Source: Nonomuraea rubra (GTDB taxonomy: Bacteria > Actinomycetota > Actinomycetes > Streptosporangiales > Streptosporangiaceae). From it: DNA of 64,000 nucleotides. Shown one piece after another: positions 18,083 through 26,637 of the stretch. Position 1 is the first letter of the stretch. Every line of letters starts with the position of its first letter. Below the pieces are notes generated by a model that saw nothing but the letters and a program-made list of their open reading frames with translations, had not been told where the DNA came from and searched no databases. A program made the translations under genes and the position numbers. The stretch covers positions 6,369,001-6,433,000 of the forward strand of contig NZ_JACHMI010000001.1 in assembly GCF_014207985.1 (NCBI RefSeq). The letters run 5' to 3'.

Positions 18083-19315
18083 TTGAAACGAGCCATGATC
18101 GCGTGCCTCGCCGCGTTATCGGTGGGAGCCACGACGCTGTCCGGAACCGCCGCCACGGCCCAGGACTCCGAGCTGGACCGGCAGAGGCTGCGCCAGACCT
18201 TGAACGCCGTTCACAAGGCCGGCATGTACGGCACCTACTCCCACGTGGCCGACGGCCGCGAGAGCTGGAAGGGCGCCGCCGGGTTCGCCGACGTGGACAC
18301 GCGCCGCCCCGTACGCCCCGACATGGTGCACCGGGTCGGCAGCATCACCAAGACGTTCACCGCCGTGGCCGTGCTGCAGCAGGTCGGCCGGGGCACGATC
18401 GAGCTCGACGCGCCCGTCGCGCGCTACCTGCCCGGCCTGATCCCGGGCGAGCGCGGGCAGCGGATCACCGTACGCATGCTGCTCAACCACACCAGCCACA
18501 TCTCCGACTACGACCACCTGATCTTCCAGACGGTCGAGGACCTGGACGCCAACCGCTTCCGCACCTGGCAGCCGCAGGAGCTGATCGACCTGGCCCTGGC
18601 GGCCTCCGCGACCGGGCAGCCCGGAGTGGCGCCCGGCGAGTACTCCAACACGAACTACGTCATCGCCGGCCTGCTGCTGGAGAAGGTGACGGGCGTCAAG
18701 GCGGAGCGGTACATCACCGACCACGTCATCAGGAAGGCCGGGCTGCGCCATACGTCGTTCCCGCGCAGCCCGCACATCCCGGGGCCGCACTCCAGGGCGT
18801 ACGAGGGCCTGTCCGGGCTCATCGACCCGCCCAGGGACTACAGCGTCTACGACATGTCGCTCGCCTGGACGGCCGGCGCCGTCGTCGCCACCATGGAGGA
18901 CCTGAGCCGCTTCTACCGGCAGCTGCTGCGAGGCGACCTGCTCGACGCCGGCCTGCTCGCCGAGATGCTGGAGACGGTGCCGCTCAGGGAGGGCGCGACC
19001 GTGTCGGAGTACGGGCTGGGCATCTACCCGCTGGACCTGCCGTGCGGCCGGTTCTGGGGGCACCAGGGCGGGGTCATCGGCATGACCACGATGTCGTTCT
19101 CCAGCCCGGACGGCGACCGCCGCGTCTCCATGGGCTTCAACCTCACGGGCTACGTGCGCTTCGACGAGAACGGCAACCCCGTGCCGCATCCCATCGACGC
19201 GGCGGTCTGGGACCACGTCCTGGCCGCGACCTGCGGCCCGGGCGCCGCGGCCGCGACGGACACGGCGCCGCCCGCCACGCCGTTCCCGCTGGACCGGATC
19301 CCGATCGAGCGGTGA
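18083..19315 (+). CDS. Secreted serine hydrolase, class C beta-lactamase/DD-peptidase family
   Basis: 410 residues from TTG 18083, which has AGGAGGAG 5 nt upstream. A signal peptide (KRAMIACLAALSVGATTLSG, cleavage after ATA) leads to a PF00144-type domain. The three active-site motifs are SxxK in GSITKTFTAV (about residue 93), YxN in YSNTNYVIAG and HxG in FWGHQGGVIG. HTSHISDYD follows the usual LLNHTSG motif. Such enzymes act on D-Ala-D-Ala peptides, beta-lactams or esters. It is related in layout to the hydrolase at 40.3 kb, so the NRPS operon lies between two paralogues. Confidence 0.85.
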   Translation: MKRAMIACLAALSVGATTLSGTAATAQDSELDRQRLRQTLNAVHKAGMYGTYSHVADGRESWKGAAGFADVDTRRPVRPDMVHRVGSITKTFTAVAVLQQVGRGTIELDAPVARYLPGLIPGERGQRITVRMLLNHTSHISDYDHLIFQTVEDLDANRFRTWQPQELIDLALAASATGQPGVAPGEYSNTNYVIAGLLLEKVTGVKAERYITDHVIRKAGLRHTSFPRSPHIPGPHSRAYEGLSGLIDPPRDYSVYDMSLAWTAGAVVATMEDLSRFYRQLLRGDLLDAGLLAEMLETVPLREGATVSEYGLGIYPLDLPCGRFWGHQGGVIGMTTMSFSSPDGDRRVSMGFNLTGYVRFDENGNPVPHPIDAAVWDHVLAATCGPGAAAATDTAPPATPFPLDRIPIER

Positions 19316-19424
19316 CCCGAATCGGCCACGCCCGGTCCAGGCAGATCTTGGGCAGCGGGAACCAGCGCAGCCTCCGAGGTCGCGCCTGAGCATGGTGCCG
19401 CGTGGCGGCGGACTCTGGGGCGGT

Positions 19425-20600
19425 TCAGGGCCGGGTGTCCTCCAGGGTGAAGACCGTCCACGTCCGGCCCGGGGCCAGCCCGGCCAGCTCGCGGCCGCAC
19501 TCCGCGAGCACCTGCGGCCCCGACGTGATGTGCGCGGCTCCCGCGCAGACGTCCCTGAAGAGCCGCTGCACGAGCCCGTCGCGCAGCGCCGACGTGCCGC
19601 CCGACGCGTAGACGAACCTGCCCGTCTCCGCCACCGTCGAGGTGATGTGGTTGAGCGCGAGCCGTACCATCGTCTCCTGCCGCACGCTGAGGGTCCCGCC
19701 CGACTCCAGGGTGCTCTCCACGTCGTCCCACGTCTGGTGGATCAGCGCGGCGGCGGCGCGGAACGCCGCCTCCGCGCGGGCGAAGTCCGTGTGGAAGGCG
19801 TCGCTGCCGGCGATCTGCCCCGGGCGGCCGGCTCGGGACGAGGCGTGCCGGGCCAGCTCGTCGAGGAGCCGGCGGCCGATGCCGAGCGCCCAGCCGGAGT
19901 GGCAGATGAGTGCCTGGTCGAGAAGGCCGAGGCGGTAGATCGCGCCGCCGCGCAGCGGCCTGTCGGTGGTGAAGTCGTGGGTCTGCGACTCCGGCACGAA
20001 GAGATCGTCGATGGCGTAGTCGACGCTGCCGGTGGCGCGCAGGCCGAGTACGTCCCAGTTGCCGAGGATCCGGACGTCCTCGATCGGGTTGACGAAGATC
20101 CGGATCTCGCCGGTGCCCTCGATGGCGGCGGCGCTGTGGGCGTACTGGGAGTGCAGCATCCCCGAGGCGAAGCTCCACCGGCCGCTGAGCCGGAAGCCGC
20201 CGTCCTCGCGCACGGCCACGCCGGGACGCGTGCCCTGGCCCGCGATCAGCGGCATCCTGGGCCCCTTGAAGATCCGCTCGACGGCCTCGTCGCCCAGGTA
20301 GGCGCCGCCCGTGCCGTTCGCGAGCGTGGTGGCCATGACGGCCCAGCCCGTCGAGGGGTCGGCGTAGGTGAGCTCCTCGAACACGCCGAGCAGTTCCTTG
20401 GGCGACAGCTCGGCCCCGCCGAGCGGTTCGGGGACCCACATGCCGAAGACGCCCGCCTCGTGCAGCGCGTCCACGACGGGGCCGGTCAGCCTGCCCTGCG
20501 CCTCGGCCGCGGCCGACTCGCGATCGATCATGGTGCGCAGGTCGCGGGCGCGCTCCAGCAGGGTGGCGCCACCATGGTGCAGTCGCGGCGTATCGCTCAT
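19425..20600 (-). CDS. Acyl-CoA dehydrogenase-fold flavoprotein, HsaA/DszC-like monooxygenase
   Basis: 391 residues. N-terminal helices (LTGPVVDALHEAGVFGMWVP, EPLGGAELSPKEL) and the middle beta domain (GFRLSGRWSFASGMLHSQYA, LGNWDVLGLRATGSVDYAID) match the group of acyl-CoA-dehydrogenase-like FMN monooxygenases (HsaA, DszC, PigM-type), with the typical WSFASG and GLRATGS motifs. These need a separate flavin reductase, not seen here. It starts at ATG 20600, divergent from the DUF4097 lipoprotein. It could oxygenate or N-hydroxylate an aromatic or amine substrate. A link to the NRPS 1.3 kb away is only positional. Confidence 0.8.
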   Translation of the reverse strand: MSDTPRLHHGGATLLERARDLRTMIDRESAAAEAQGRLTGPVVDALHEAGVFGMWVPEPLGGAELSPKELLGVFEELTYADPSTGWAVMATTLANGTGGAYLGDEAVERIFKGPRMPLIAGQGTRPGVAVREDGGFRLSGRWSFASGMLHSQYAHSAAAIEGTGEIRIFVNPIEDVRILGNWDVLGLRATGSVDYAIDDLFVPESQTHDFTTDRPLRGGAIYRLGLLDQALICHSGWALGIGRRLLDELARHASSRAGRPGQIAGSDAFHTDFARAEAAFRAAAALIHQTWDDVESTLESGGTLSVRQETMVRLALNHITSTVAETGRFVYASGGTSALRDGLVQRLFRDVCAGAAHITSGPQVLAECGRELAGLAPGRTWTVFTLEDTRP

Positions 20601-20772
20601 ACCAGGTGCTCCTGTTCGTGATTGATCGCGGCGCTCTCTCCCTCCGTCAGATCACGTGAGCGGCGGCTTGTCCAGACCCGCGCGCGGGAGCCGCCGCCAC
20701 CGGGTGTCTCAGGGGTGTTCTCAGGGATCTCACCGACGTCCCCTCCGCCCGGATGGGCGAGAATCTTGCGTC

Positions 20773-21477
20773 ATGAGGATGAAGCGTGCGGCCGTGATCG
20801 CCGGTCTGCTGGGGGTCTCGGCGGCGCTGACCGGCTGCGGCGCGGGGTTCACCGAGGAGACGGACACCGTGTCGTACGAGGTCGGCGACGACGTACGGGC
20901 CCTGCGGGTCGAGGCCGACTCGGGCACCATCGAGGTGGTGGAGTCGCAGCGGCGGGGCGTGCGGGTGACGGAGCAGCTCGTCTGGCGCAAGAACAAGCCG
21001 GAGACCGGCCACCAGGTGCAGGGCGGCACGCTGGTCCTGAGCTACGAGTGCCCGGCCGCGTTCGGGTTCGGCGCCGTCGCCACGTCCTGCGACGTGAACT
21101 ACCGGGTCGAGGTGCCCAGGGGACTGAGCGTCAAGGTCAGCTCCGACTCCGGGACGTTGACGCTGAAGGGCCTGTCCGGCGCGCTGGACGCCCTGTCGGA
21201 CTCGGGCGCGATCGAGGCCGAGGGGTTGGCGGTGAAGCAGGCGGTGGCCAAGACCGACTCGGGCGACGTCGAGCTCGTCTTCACCGGTGCGCCCGACCGG
21301 GTCACCGTCTCCTCCGACTCGGGCAGGGTGACGGTCGGGGTGCCGCAGGGGGCGTACAACGTGGTCGCCACCACCGACTCGGGGGCCAAGGACGTCAAGG
21401 TGGACACCGACCCCTCCGCCCCGCGCCGGATCGAGCTGACCAGCGACTCGGGCGACCTCGAAGTCCGCACCCCTTGA
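20773..21477 (+). CDS. DUF4097-type beta-repeat lipoprotein
   Basis: 234 residues from ATG 20773 (MRMKRAAVIAGLLGVSAALT), lipobox LTGC near residue 22. The mature protein is a right-handed beta repeat whose strands recur as ADSGTIEV, SSDSGTLTL, LSDSGAIEA, KTDSGDVEL, SSDSGRVTV, TTDSGAKDV and TSDSGDLEV, seven DSG turns in all. This is the DUF4097/adhesin-like fold. It is probably anchored to the outer face of the membrane. Role is unknown. The frame is open upstream, but the signal peptide fixes the start. Confidence 0.85.
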   Translation: MRMKRAAVIAGLLGVSAALTGCGAGFTEETDTVSYEVGDDVRALRVEADSGTIEVVESQRRGVRVTEQLVWRKNKPETGHQVQGGTLVLSYECPAAFGFGAVATSCDVNYRVEVPRGLSVKVSSDSGTLTLKGLSGALDALSDSGAIEAEGLAVKQAVAKTDSGDVELVFTGAPDRVTVSSDSGRVTVGVPQGAYNVVATTDSGAKDVKVDTDPSAPRRIELTSDSGDLEVRTP

Positions 21478-21674
21478 CCTGCCCCCCCGTGCGGCCGGAT
21501 CGCCCCCCTCGGCGGGGTGAGCGCCTGATTGCGGGATCGCCCGGGTGAAGAGGATCATGGTGAGCCGGCGCCCCGGAGCAGTGGCGAGGAGGGCTCATGT
21601 CTTGCCCCGGTCCGGAGCCGAGAACTCTCCCGTCGCCGCTCCAGGAGGTTTGCGCGTGTTGGACGATGCTGCGC

Positions 21675-21690
21675 GCAGGGACGTCCCTGC
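21675..21690. promoter_or_regulatory. Perfect 16-bp palindrome upstream of the NRPS operon
   Basis: GCAGGGACGTCCCTGC is a perfect palindrome 214 bp before the first NRPS start. The gap 21478-21903 (426 bp) has no gene I can support; a 97-codon frame from 21597 has a ribosome site but no recognisable protein. The palindrome is a candidate operator for a cluster regulator, which is not itself in the operon. Confidence 0.4.
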
Positions 21691-21903
21691 CCGCCTCCCG
21701 GGCCGTCCCGAACCGATCGGCCGATGACGCGCAAGCACGATCACGGCAGGTTACAAGCCGGCGGCAAGCCGGGTCACCGATCCTGCTGTGCGGACCATCA
21801 CGATCTCCGGCGGAGGGGGCCGACAACCGGGCCGCACCTGCCTGCTCCGGCGCGCATGACCGCCCACCCGGGCACGTTCGATCTTGCTAGAGAGAAGGAC
21901 CAC

Positions 21904-24900
21904 ATGAACACGGATGTGAAGGGCGCGAACCGCCTTCTCACAGACTCGCCCGCCCGCCTCCACGAGGCTCTGGAGGCGCAGTGCCGGCGGACGCCCGATC
22001 GCGTCGCCGTCGTCGCGGGCACGGTTCGGCTGACCTACGCCGAGCTCGACCGCAGGGCCAACGGAATCGCGCACGCCCTGGCCGCCCGGGGCGTCGGGCG
22101 CGGCAAGCTCGCGGGCATCTGCCTGGACCGCGACGAGTGGCTGGTGCCCGCGCTGATGGGGGTGCTCAAGGCGGGAGCGGCGTACGTCCCGCTGGATCCG
22201 GCCTACCCGGCGGAACGCTTACGCTTCATGGCCGAGGATTCCACCGTGAGCGCGGTCGTCACGTCGGCGGCGCGGCGCGAGACCGCGCTGCTGACCGGCG
22301 CCGAGCCGGTGCTCGTGGACGACGTGGCGCCCGCGGAGCGCGGCCCCGAGGCGCCGGGCGAGCCGGGCGACGCCGCGTACGTCATCTACACCTCGGGTTC
22401 CACCGGCCGCCCCAAGGGCGTGGTCGTGGAGCACCGCAACACGCTGAACCTGGTGCGCTGGGAGGCGTCCGCCTACACCGCCGAGGAGCTGAGCGGCATG
22501 CTGGCCGGCTCCTCCATCTGCTTCGACGCCTCCATCACGCAGATCTTCACGCCGCTGTACGCCGGCGGCACCGTGATCGTGGCGGACACCGTGCTGGCGC
22601 TGCCGGCGCTGCCCGCCCGCGACGAGGTGCGCACGGTCTTCGGGGTCCCGTCGGCGCTGTCCGTGCTGCTGCGCGAGCCGCTGCCGGACGGCGTGCGCAT
22701 GGTGCTGTCCGGCGGCGAGCGGCTGACCGAGGCCCTGGTCGGCCGGATGTTCGCCAACCCGGGCGTGCGCCGCGTGCTCAACATGTACGGCCCCACCGAG
22801 TGCACGACCGGCTCCACGATGTTCGAGGTGACCCGCGACCACCGGGGCGAGCCGCCGCTGGGCGGGCCGATGGCGGGCGCGGTGCTCAGCGTGCGCGACG
22901 CCTCCGGCAGGCCGGTGCCGGACGGCGAGGTGGGCGAGTTGTGGATCGGGGGGCCCGGCGTGACGCGCGGGTACCTGGGCCACGAGTCGCCGGCGTTCCG
23001 CACCGAGCCGGACGGCAGCCGCGTCTACCGCAGCGGCGACCTGGTGCGGTGGGCGGACGGCGAGCTGCGCTACGTGGGCCGCGCCGACGACCAGGTCAAA
23101 ATCCGCGGCTACCGGGTCGAGCTGGGCGAGGTCGAGTCCACACTGGACCGCCACCCGGCGGTGCGCCGCGCCGTCGTGCTCGCCCACACCGACGACGACG
23201 GCATCGCCTACCTCGCCGCGCACGTGGCGGCCTCCGGCGTGACCGAGCCCGAGCTGCGCGACTGGCTGCGCGCCCGCCTGCCCGACCACCTGGTGCCCGC
23301 CAGGATCGGCGTGACGGGCGACCTGCCGATCGGCCCCACCGGCAAGGTGGACCGCGCGGCCCTGCCCAGGCTGGGCGCCGCCCGCACGGGCGGCGCGGCG
23401 CCGATCGCGCCCCGCACGGCTGACGAGCGCCTGGTGGCCGGGGTGATCGCGGACGTGCTCGGCCTGCCGGAGGTGGGCGTGCACGACCGGTTCGCCGACC
23501 TGGGCGGTCACTCGCTGGCCGCGGCCCGGGTGGTGACCGAGCTGTCGCAGCGGGTCGGGCACACCGTGCCGCTGGCGACGTTCCTGACCGAGCCGACGGC
23601 GGCCGGGCTGGCGGCGCGCCTGCGCGAGCCCGGCTCCGCGCCGGTGCGCCGGTACGGCCTGACGAGACATCCGCTCACCGCCACCCAACGCGAGTTCTGG
23701 ACGTTGCGGCAGCTCCATCCGCACAGCCCTGTCACCACGGTGTCGGTCCGGCTGCGCGTCAGCGGCCCGAGCGCCGGCGGCGCGGCGCTGCGCCCGGCCC
23801 TGGACGCGGTCCTGCGCCGGCACGAGGCCCTGCGCAGCACGGTCTCCGTCGGCGAGGACGGCGTCCCGTACGCGGTCGTACACCCGCCGGTTCCCGTCCC
23901 GCTGGTCGAGCACCCGGCGGGCGCGGACCCGGCGAAGGCGGCCAGGGCCGCGGCGGAGCACGTGTTCGACGTGACGAGCGAGGTGCCGCTGCTCCGGGCC
24001 AGTCTGTGCCCGGCCGGCGACGGCGTGGCCGAGCTGGTGCTCGTGACGGACCACCTGGCCTTCGACGGCGGCTCGGTCGGCGTGCTGATGGAGGAGCTGG
24101 CCGCCGGGCTGGCGGGCGAGCCCGTTCCGGAGCCGGCGGTGCAGCTCGGCGACGTGGCGGCACGCGAGCAGGAGGAGCAGCCGGACCTCGCGCGGCTGCG
24201 GGAGTTCTGGCGCGGCGAGCTGGACGGGGCGCCGGTCGCCGGGCCGCCGCCCGGCGACCTGACGACGCGCCGGGTGATCCGCCCGCTGACCGGGGAGTTC
24301 ACGGCCGGCGTGGCCGCGCTGGCCCGCGCGTGCGGCGCGACGCCGTTCGCGGTGTACCTGGCCGCGCTCGCCTTGGCCTCCGGGGAGCCGGACACGCTGG
24401 TCGGCATGGTCGCGGCGCGGCGCGCCAGGCCGGAGCTGGCGCGGGTCGTCGGGCCGCTGGTCGACACCGTGCCGGTGCGGCTGCGGCCGGACGCGGCGCC
24501 GACCTTCCGCGACCTGGTCAGGCAGGCCGCGGACGCCGCCACGCGGGCGCTGGTCCATCAGGAGGTCCCGCCTGCCGGCCTGCCACGGGCCCCGGTCCTG
24601 CTGGCCATGCAGCACGCCGGGGTGCCGGTGCGCGCCGGGTGCCTGGAGCTGCTGACGGAGGTGGGCTCGGGCGCGGCGGTGCACGAGCTGAGCGTGCTCG
24701 TCAACCGCACCGCCGCCGGTTCCGAGCTGCACCTGGAGTACGCGGTCGCGCTGCTGGGCCGGGAGGAGGCCGAGGCGTACCTGGACCGGCTGCTGTGGCT
24801 GCTGCGGCGCGCGGTGGCCGAGCCGGACCTGGAGGTGGCGGCGTTCGAGCCGGTCACCCCGGAGGAACGTGCCGCGCTGCTGGCCCGCGCGGCCGGCCCC

Positions 24901-26637
24901 CGGCTGCCGGACGATCTGGTACCGGTGCCGCTGATGCTGGCGGCGCACACGACGGGCACCGCGGTGGCCGGGCCGGACGGCGCCTCCCTGAGCTACGCCG
25001 AGCTGAACGACCGCGCCGACCGGATCGCGGCCGGGCTGCTGGAGCGCGGGCTGTCGCGGGGCGACGTGGTCGGCGTGCACCTGCCGCGCGACCGCATGTT
25101 GCCGGCGGTGCTGCTGGGCGTGTGGCGGGCGGGGGCGGCGTACCTGCCGCTGGACCCGGAGTACCCGGCTGAGCGACTGCGCCTGCTGGCCGCCGACGCG
25201 GGGGCGCGCGTGGTGCTCACGCGCGGCGAAGCGGGCCTTGTGATGTCCCCTGGCGGAACGGCGGTTCTCGACGCGGACCGGCTCGCGGCCGGGCCGCGCG
25301 CGGACCTGCCCGAGGTCGGCCCCGACGATCTGGCGTACGTCGCCTACACCTCCGGCTCCACCGGCGCCCCCAAGGGCGTGGAGGTCACCCACGGCAGCCT
25401 GGCCGCCCTGGTGGCAGGGACGGTCTCGACGCTCCGCCTCGGCCCGGCCGACGTGCAGCCCGCCGTCGCGCCGCTGAGCTTCGACACCTCCGCCTCCGAG
25501 CTGTGGAGCGTCCTGGCCGCCGGCGGCACGTCGGTGGTGGTGGACCGGGGCACGGCCACCGACGGGCACGCGCTGGCGGAGCTGATCGCCACGAGCGCGG
25601 CCACGGTGATCGACCTGGTGCCGACCTCGTACCGGATGCTGATCGCGGCCGGCTGGGCGGGCGGCCCCGCGCTGCGCGCGGTCGCCGGCGGCGAGGCGCT
25701 GGACCCGGGGCTGGCCGAGCAGATCCTGGCCAGGGCCGGCGAGCTGTGGAACGCCTACGGGCCGGCCGAGGCCACCGTCACCTCGACGCTGCACCGGGTG
25801 CGCGGGCACGGGGCGGACCGGGTGCCGATCGGGTCGCCGATGCCGGGCGAGCGGGCGTACGTGGTCGACTCGCGGCTGCGGCTGGTGCCGCCGGGCGCGG
25901 TCGGCGAGCTGCTGCTGGGCGGCGCCGGGGTGGCCCGCGGGTACCGGGGCCGCCCCGAGCTGACCGCGGCCGCGTTCGTGGCCGACCCGTTCGCGCCTGA
26001 CGGCCGCTGCTACCGCACGGGGGACCTGGCGCGGTGGCGGCCGGACGGGACGCTGGAGTTCCACGGCCGCCGCGACCACCAGGTGAAGGTCCGCGGCTAC
26101 CGGATCGAGCTGGGCGAGATCGAGGCCGTGCTGCGCGAGGTCACCGCCGCCGCGGTGACCGTGGCCGGTTCGGGCGCGAACGCCCACCTGGTCGGCTACG
26201 TCGCGCCGGAGACGGCGGACCTGGCCGCGATCGAGCGGCACGCCCGTTCCCGGCTGCCCGGCCACATGGTGCCGCGCCGCTGGGTCACGCTGCCGGCCCT
26301 GCCCACGCTGACCAGCGGCAAGGTCGACCGCGACGCGCTGCCGGCCCCGGACGACGGGCCGGGCGCCCCGAAGGTGGCACCGGCCACCGACGCCGAGCGG
26401 CTCGTGGCCGCCGTCTGGTCCGAGGTGCTCGAACGGCCCGAGGTCTGGGCCGGCGACGACTTCTTCGCCCTCGGCGGGGCCTCGTTCGCGGCGACCAGGG
26501 TGGCCGCCCGACTGCGCGAGATGTTGCAGGTCGCGGTGCCCGTGCGGCTGCTGTTCGACCGGCCGGTGCTGGCCGACTTCGCCAGCGCGCTGGAGGAGCT
26601 GCTGGCCGCCGATCTGATGGGGGGGAACGAGGGATGA
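21904..26637 (+). CDS. Non-ribosomal peptide synthetase, A-T-C-A-T (loading module plus module 2)
   Basis: 1577 residues from ATG 21904 (AAGGA 6 nt upstream). A1 occupies about 15-495 (YVIYTSGSTGRPKGV, MYGPTECT, YRSGDLVRW, GPTGKVDRAALP). T1 has LGGHS with Ser537. C2 runs about 585-1000 with DHLAFDG, the catalytic second His (717) present and the first replaced by Asp. A2 lies about 1030-1495 (YVAYTSGSTGAPKGV, AYGPAEATV, TSGKVDRDALP). T2 has LGGAS with Ser1527. No initial C domain means A1 loads the starter. Pocket residues read by eye: A1 D-A-T-G-V-S-M-T-G-K; A2 D-T-S-D-A-A-A-V-T-K; I know no match for either. No epimerase domain. The stop overlaps the next start (ATGA). Confidence 0.9.
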   Translation: MNTDVKGANRLLTDSPARLHEALEAQCRRTPDRVAVVAGTVRLTYAELDRRANGIAHALAARGVGRGKLAGICLDRDEWLVPALMGVLKAGAAYVPLDPAYPAERLRFMAEDSTVSAVVTSAARRETALLTGAEPVLVDDVAPAERGPEAPGEPGDAAYVIYTSGSTGRPKGVVVEHRNTLNLVRWEASAYTAEELSGMLAGSSICFDASITQIFTPLYAGGTVIVADTVLALPALPARDEVRTVFGVPSALSVLLREPLPDGVRMVLSGGERLTEALVGRMFANPGVRRVLNMYGPTECTTGSTMFEVTRDHRGEPPLGGPMAGAVLSVRDASGRPVPDGEVGELWIGGPGVTRGYLGHESPAFRTEPDGSRVYRSGDLVRWADGELRYVGRADDQVKIRGYRVELGEVESTLDRHPAVRRAVVLAHTDDDGIAYLAAHVAASGVTEPELRDWLRARLPDHLVPARIGVTGDLPIGPTGKVDRAALPRLGAARTGGAAPIAPRTADERLVAGVIADVLGLPEVGVHDRFADLGGHSLAAARVVTELSQRVGHTVPLATFLTEPTAAGLAARLREPGSAPVRRYGLTRHPLTATQREFWTLRQLHPHSPVTTVSVRLRVSGPSAGGAALRPALDAVLRRHEALRSTVSVGEDGVPYAVVHPPVPVPLVEHPAGADPAKAARAAAEHVFDVTSEVPLLRASLCPAGDGVAELVLVTDHLAFDGGSVGVLMEELAAGLAGEPVPEPAVQLGDVAAREQEEQPDLARLREFWRGELDGAPVAGPPPGDLTTRRVIRPLTGEFTAGVAALARACGATPFAVYLAALALASGEPDTLVGMVAARRARPELARVVGPLVDTVPVRLRPDAAPTFRDLVRQAADAATRALVHQEVPPAGLPRAPVLLAMQHAGVPVRAGCLELLTEVGSGAAVHELSVLVNRTAAGSELHLEYAVALLGREEAEAYLDRLLWLLRRAVAEPDLEVAAFEPVTPEERAALLARAAGPRLPDDLVPVPLMLAAHTTGTAVAGPDGASLSYAELNDRADRIAAGLLERGLSRGDVVGVHLPRDRMLPAVLLGVWRAGAAYLPLDPEYPAERLRLLAADAGARVVLTRGEAGLVMSPGGTAVLDADRLAAGPRADLPEVGPDDLAYVAYTSGSTGAPKGVEVTHGSLAALVAGTVSTLRLGPADVQPAVAPLSFDTSASELWSVLAAGGTSVVVDRGTATDGHALAELIATSAATVIDLVPTSYRMLIAAGWAGGPALRAVAGGEALDPGLAEQILARAGELWNAYGPAEATVTSTLHRVRGHGADRVPIGSPMPGERAYVVDSRLRLVPPGAVGELLLGGAGVARGYRGRPELTAAAFVADPFAPDGRCYRTGDLARWRPDGTLEFHGRRDHQVKVRGYRIELGEIEAVLREVTAAAVTVAGSGANAHLVGYVAPETADLAAIERHARSRLPGHMVPRRWVTLPALPTLTSGKVDRDALPAPDDGPGAPKVAPATDAERLVAAVWSEVLERPEVWAGDDFFALGGASFAATRVAARLREMLQVAVPVRLLFDRPVLADFASALEELLAADLMGGNEG

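Noticed and set aside
21597..21890. 97-codon frame with a ribosome site before the NRPS
   Set aside because: No recognisable sequence, composition unlike neighbours, and it fills the expected promoter region. Kept only as a remark in the region note.
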